From JBKDZR01 sp047971485 (GTDB lineage Bacteria > Pseudomonadota > Alphaproteobacteria > Rhodobacterales > Rhodobacteraceae): 25,623 bases of DNA. The translations under genes and the position numbers were made by a program. Positions 23,272-25,623 of the stretch are shown piece after piece; the stretch's first letter is position 1; every line of letters begins with the position of its first letter. A model generated the notes under the pieces. That model had not been told where the DNA came from, did no database searches, and saw nothing but the letters and a program-made list of their open reading frames with translations. The stretch covers positions 1 through 25,623 of the forward strand of contig JBKDZR010000103.1 in the NCBI GenBank assembly GCA_047971485.1, given 5' to 3'.

Positions 23272-23579
23272 GACGCCAGGAACTCCTCTGCGGCCTGTTC
23301 CAGCCGCAGCGTGACCACCGCCGGCGTCGCCCCGCCATCATTGATGCTGATCTCGACATCCGAGAACCCGCGCCGGGCCTGGAAATCCGTCAACACCGCT
23401 TCCCAGATTGCACCAAAGCCGGGCGCGCCGCTTTCCACATGGATGACGCAGGTCCCGTCCAGGGCACGTGGCTCGATCAGCACCTCAAGTTGGCCCGAGC
23501 CAACAACCCCGGCTGTCACCGCCTTGTGTCCGGCACCCGATTGTGCGCCTCCGGGAAAGCTGAATGTCAGTTTTTCCAT
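23268..23579 (-). CDS. mdcC: Malonate decarboxylase acyl carrier protein (delta subunit)
   Basis: A 103-residue carrier that holds acetyl and malonyl groups on a covalently bound phosphoribosyl-dephospho-CoA arm. The attachment serine is expected at Ser28 in VVGSGQLEVLIEP, which matches the family VGSGxxEVL motif; it is not a standard DSL phosphopantetheine site. The ATG at 23577-23579 gives the family-length protein and lies 7 bases after the mdcA stop. Longer in-frame extensions run into mdcA and are rejected. Confidence 0.93.
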   Translation of the reverse strand: MEKLTFSFPGGAQSGAGHKAVTAGVVGSGQLEVLIEPRALDGTCVIHVESGAPGFGAIWEAVLTDFQARRGFSDVEISINDGGATPAVVTLRLEQAAEEFLAS

Positions 23580-23586
23580 TGTCCCC

Positions 23587-25257
23587 TCACCAGTTGCGGA
23601 ACCGGGCTGGCGGATCGTAACGGCCCCCCGACCACTCCACGAGATCACGGATTGAACGCGCCGCCAACAGGCTGCGGGTGGCCTGGCGCGGATCAATGCC
23701 CAGATCCGTCGGATAGCGCACCGCCCCGCGTGCGCGCAGCCGGGCCACCATGTCCCTGTCCCGGGCACGACCAACATCGGTATAACCGGCCACCCCCCGG
23801 ATCGCCTGTTCGCGTTCCCTGGCGCCCCGGCAAAGCAACAGGTTGGCGATGCCCTCTTCGGTGACGATATGGGTGACATCCTCACCGTGGATCATGATCG
23901 GCGGCAGATCCATGGCGAACTTGTGCTGGATATCCCAGGCATCCAGACGCTCGGTAAAGACGGGTTGCCCCCCCTCGAGGAAGGTTTCCACCGTCTGAAC
24001 CACCAGCTTGCGGCCACGGGCCGGATCGCTGGCCCCGGTTTCCTCACGCGCCGCTTGCAGATAGGCCGGCGAGGCATGACGCCGCGCCCGGCTGTCGCAC
24101 CCAAAGTTCGGCGCACCGCCAAAGCCGGTCAGGCGCTCATGGGTCGCGGTTGAGGAATTGCCCTGGGGGTCGATCTGCAGGGTTGAGCCGATGAACAGGT
24201 CCGAGAAATGCCCGGCCAACTGGCAATAGGCCCGGTTCGAGCGCAGCGATCCATCCGGTCCGGTGAAGAAGATATCCGGGCGCTCAGCGACATAGCCCTC
24301 CATGCCGATCTCGGACCCGGCGGAATGGATCGAGGTCAGGAACCCGGATTCGATGGCCGGGATCAGCGTCGGGCACGGGTTCACCGACATGTAGTTGCAG
24401 ATCTTGCCGCGCAGCCCCAGCCCGGCGGCATAGGTGGGCAGGATCAGCTCAATCGCCGCCGTATCGAACCCGATGCCGTGGTTGAGCCGCTGGATCCCGT
24501 AGGGTTCATAGATCCCGCGAATGACCATCATCGCCATGAGGATCTGGATCTCGGAAATAGCCGCCGGATCACGGGTGAAGATCGGTTCGATATAATGGGG
24601 GCGCGGGGCGTGGACGGTGAAATCCACCCAATCGGCGGGAATATCGACCCGTGGCAGCCGATCCACGATGCGGTTGGCCTGGGCGATGAGGATGCCGTTC
24701 TTGAAGGCGGTGGCCTCGGCGATGGGGGGCGTGTCCTCGGTATTGGCGCCGGTATAGAGGTTGCCGTCACGATCCGCCGCCTCGACCGCAATCAGGCTGA
24801 CCCGCGGGGTCAGATCCATGAAATAGCGGGCGTAGAGTTCGAGATAGGTGTGGATCGCCCCGATCTCGATCTTGTCATCGGCAATCAACTGGGCCATGCG
24901 CAGCCCCTGCGGCCCCGAATAGCTGAAATCCAGACGCCGGGCGATGCCCGCCTCAAAGATGTCCAGATGCTGGGGCAGCGCGATGTTCGACTGCACGATA
25001 TGCAGATCATGCAGAGTTTCGGGATCCTGCGCGGCCAGGCATTCGGCCAGAAAATCGGCGTGTTTCTGGTTGTTACCCTCGATGCACACCCGATCATGGG
25101 GGCGCATCACCGTGGCCAGCAAGCGTTCGGCATCATTGGCCGGAACCAGATGGCTGAACCCCGCATGGGCGGCGGCCTGCATCCGGGCGCGCTTGTCGTC
25201 GCGCAAGGTGGCCCAGCTTTTGGGGCGGACCTGTGGATCAGAGGCAAGGCTTATCAT
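23587..25257 (-). CDS. mdcA: Malonate decarboxylase alpha subunit (acetyl-S-ACP:malonate ACP transferase)
   Basis: Exchanges acetate for malonate on the MdcC carrier, so malonate itself becomes the thioester that is decarboxylated. The 556-residue CoA-transferase-family protein starts near ASDPQVRPKSWATLRDDKRA and has HDRVCIEGNNQKHADFLAE, GANTEDTPPIAEATAFKNG and GEDVTHIVTEEGIANLLLC, all strong MdcA text; length is normal (about 550). The ATG at 25255-25257 is preferred because AGAAGG lies 5 bases before it. An in-frame ATG at 25279-25281 would add 8 residues and has a poor site. It is the first gene of the mdcACDEGBH-tctCBA run. Confidence 0.94.
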   Translation of the reverse strand: MISLASDPQVRPKSWATLRDDKRARMQAAAHAGFSHLVPANDAERLLATVMRPHDRVCIEGNNQKHADFLAECLAAQDPETLHDLHIVQSNIALPQHLDIFEAGIARRLDFSYSGPQGLRMAQLIADDKIEIGAIHTYLELYARYFMDLTPRVSLIAVEAADRDGNLYTGANTEDTPPIAEATAFKNGILIAQANRIVDRLPRVDIPADWVDFTVHAPRPHYIEPIFTRDPAAISEIQILMAMMVIRGIYEPYGIQRLNHGIGFDTAAIELILPTYAAGLGLRGKICNYMSVNPCPTLIPAIESGFLTSIHSAGSEIGMEGYVAERPDIFFTGPDGSLRSNRAYCQLAGHFSDLFIGSTLQIDPQGNSSTATHERLTGFGGAPNFGCDSRARRHASPAYLQAAREETGASDPARGRKLVVQTVETFLEGGQPVFTERLDAWDIQHKFAMDLPPIMIHGEDVTHIVTEEGIANLLLCRGAREREQAIRGVAGYTDVGRARDRDMVARLRARGAVRYPTDLGIDPRQATRSLLAARSIRDLVEWSGGRYDPPARFRNW

Positions 25258-25342
25258 GGCACCTTCTGATATATCTGTCATCTACCATTAGAATACATAC
25301 AGCCGTGGGGGCGCAAGCCCTGCCCGCGCCCCCAAAACCGCT
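25258..25342 (-). promoter_or_regulatory. Probable mdc operon promoter and leader
   Basis: The 85 bases between the upstream aminotransferase and mdcA include a markedly AT-rich patch (25262-25302). On the minus strand this reads TGTATGTATTCTAATGGTAG and contains the small dyad TCTA-ATGG-TAGA, a possible -10 or operator region. TTGCGC lies 15 bases before TATTCT, a poor spacing for a standard promoter. No LysR or GntR regulator gene is adjacent in view. Confidence 0.3.
25307..25333 (-). terminator. GC-rich hairpin after the aminotransferase gene
   Basis: GGGGGCGC (25307-25314) pairs with GCGCCCCC (25326-25333) around 11 bases, starting 9 bases after the stop of the gene at the right edge. 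No T-run follows on the minus strand, so termination strength is doubtful. Confidence 0.4.
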
Positions 25343-25623
25343 TTACTCAGCCGCGATCTGCGCGGGCGCTGCGAGCAAATCCAGCGCTGCATCCAGCCCA
25401 CCAGGCTTGTGCGGCACCCCGGCCTTGCGCAGCGCCATCTCCACCCCGCTGAGGGTGGCAGCCAGGGTCAGGTCGTTGAAATCGCCCAGATGCCCGATGC
25501 GGAACACCCGATCAGCAACCTTGGACAGACCGTTGCCCAGCGAGATGTCGTAATTCTCCAGCGCCACCTTGCGAAGGTTATCGGCGCTATGGCCATCCGG
25601 CATCATCACGGCCGTCAGCACAC
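25343..25623 (-). CDS. Serine/alanine-glyoxylate-type aminotransferase, C-terminal end (runs off the window)
   Basis: The last 92 or so residues of a class-V PLP aminotransferase. SLGNGLSKVADRVFRIGHLGDFNDLTLAATLSGVE (seen here as DISLGNGLSKVADRVFRIGH and the following GDFNDL) is the C-terminal signature of serine-glyoxylate and alanine-glyoxylate aminotransferases. The C-terminal GVPHKPGGLDAAL also fits. These enzymes use glyoxylate as amino acceptor, for example in the serine cycle or in photorespiration-like metabolism. The PLP lysine lies outside the window, so the exact substrate pair cannot be judged. The stop TAA is at 25343-25345. Confidence 0.85.
   Translation of the reverse strand, partial: VLTAVMMPDGHSADNLRKVALENYDISLGNGLSKVADRVFRIGHLGDFNDLTLAATLSGVEMALRKAGVPHKPGGLDAALDLLAAPAQIAAE

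Overview
The window is GC-rich, tightly packed bacterial DNA. Gene content and order (hslO, a CoA-pyrophosphatase-type Nudix gene, cca, an MsbA-like ABC exporter, then a TrmA/RlmD-type RNA methyltransferase), with a serine-glyoxylate-type aminotransferase nearby, point to an alphaproteobacterium, most likely of the Rhodobacterales. That placement is inferred from remembered gene order and protein style; no search was run. No rRNA, tRNA, intact insertion sequence, prophage or CRISPR array was found.

Layout. 1-780 (minus) is the N-terminal part of argG. 962-3144 (plus) is a likely operon of aroQ, a hot-dog thioesterase and ilvA. 3137-4925 holds a signalling pair: an Hpt phosphotransfer protein (minus) and a divergent receiver-SpoIIE/PP2C phosphatase (plus). 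4929-5369 (minus) is a Nudix hydrolase. 5436-12227 (plus) is a housekeeping run of hslO, Nudix, cca, ABC exporter, RNA methyltransferase and an L,D-transpeptidase-like lipoprotein, with several 4-base start/stop overlaps. 12228-12872 is the only long gene-free stretch and is full of direct and inverted repeats. 12873-13769 (minus) is a YghX-like dienelactone hydrolase. 14062-14358 (plus) is an unrecognised 98-residue protein with a strong ribosome binding site, flanked by palindromes. 14541-15812 (minus) is a class-III aminotransferase.

The main accessory locus is on the minus strand, 25257 down to 15996. It holds a complete biotin-independent malonate decarboxylase set, mdcA-C-D-E-G-B-H, mostly with ATGA overlaps, followed by a tripartite tricarboxylate transporter (tctC-tctB-tctA). 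The natural reading is that the TctCBA system imports malonate (or a related dicarboxylate) for decarboxylation to acetate and CO2. It would replace the usual MdcLM or MdcF carriers, which are absent here, as is any mdc regulator. The right edge (25343-25623, minus) is the C-terminus of a serine/alanine-glyoxylate-type aminotransferase.

The least expected sequence feature is an in-frame array of 30-bp units inside the TRAM-domain region of the RNA methyltransferase (10302-10447). The units carry hairpins and add roughly 44 residues. I see no clear new defence or mobile system. The best leads are this palindromic insertion, the mdc-TTT linkage, the repeat-rich gap at 12.3-12.8 kb and the orphan small protein at 14.06 kb.
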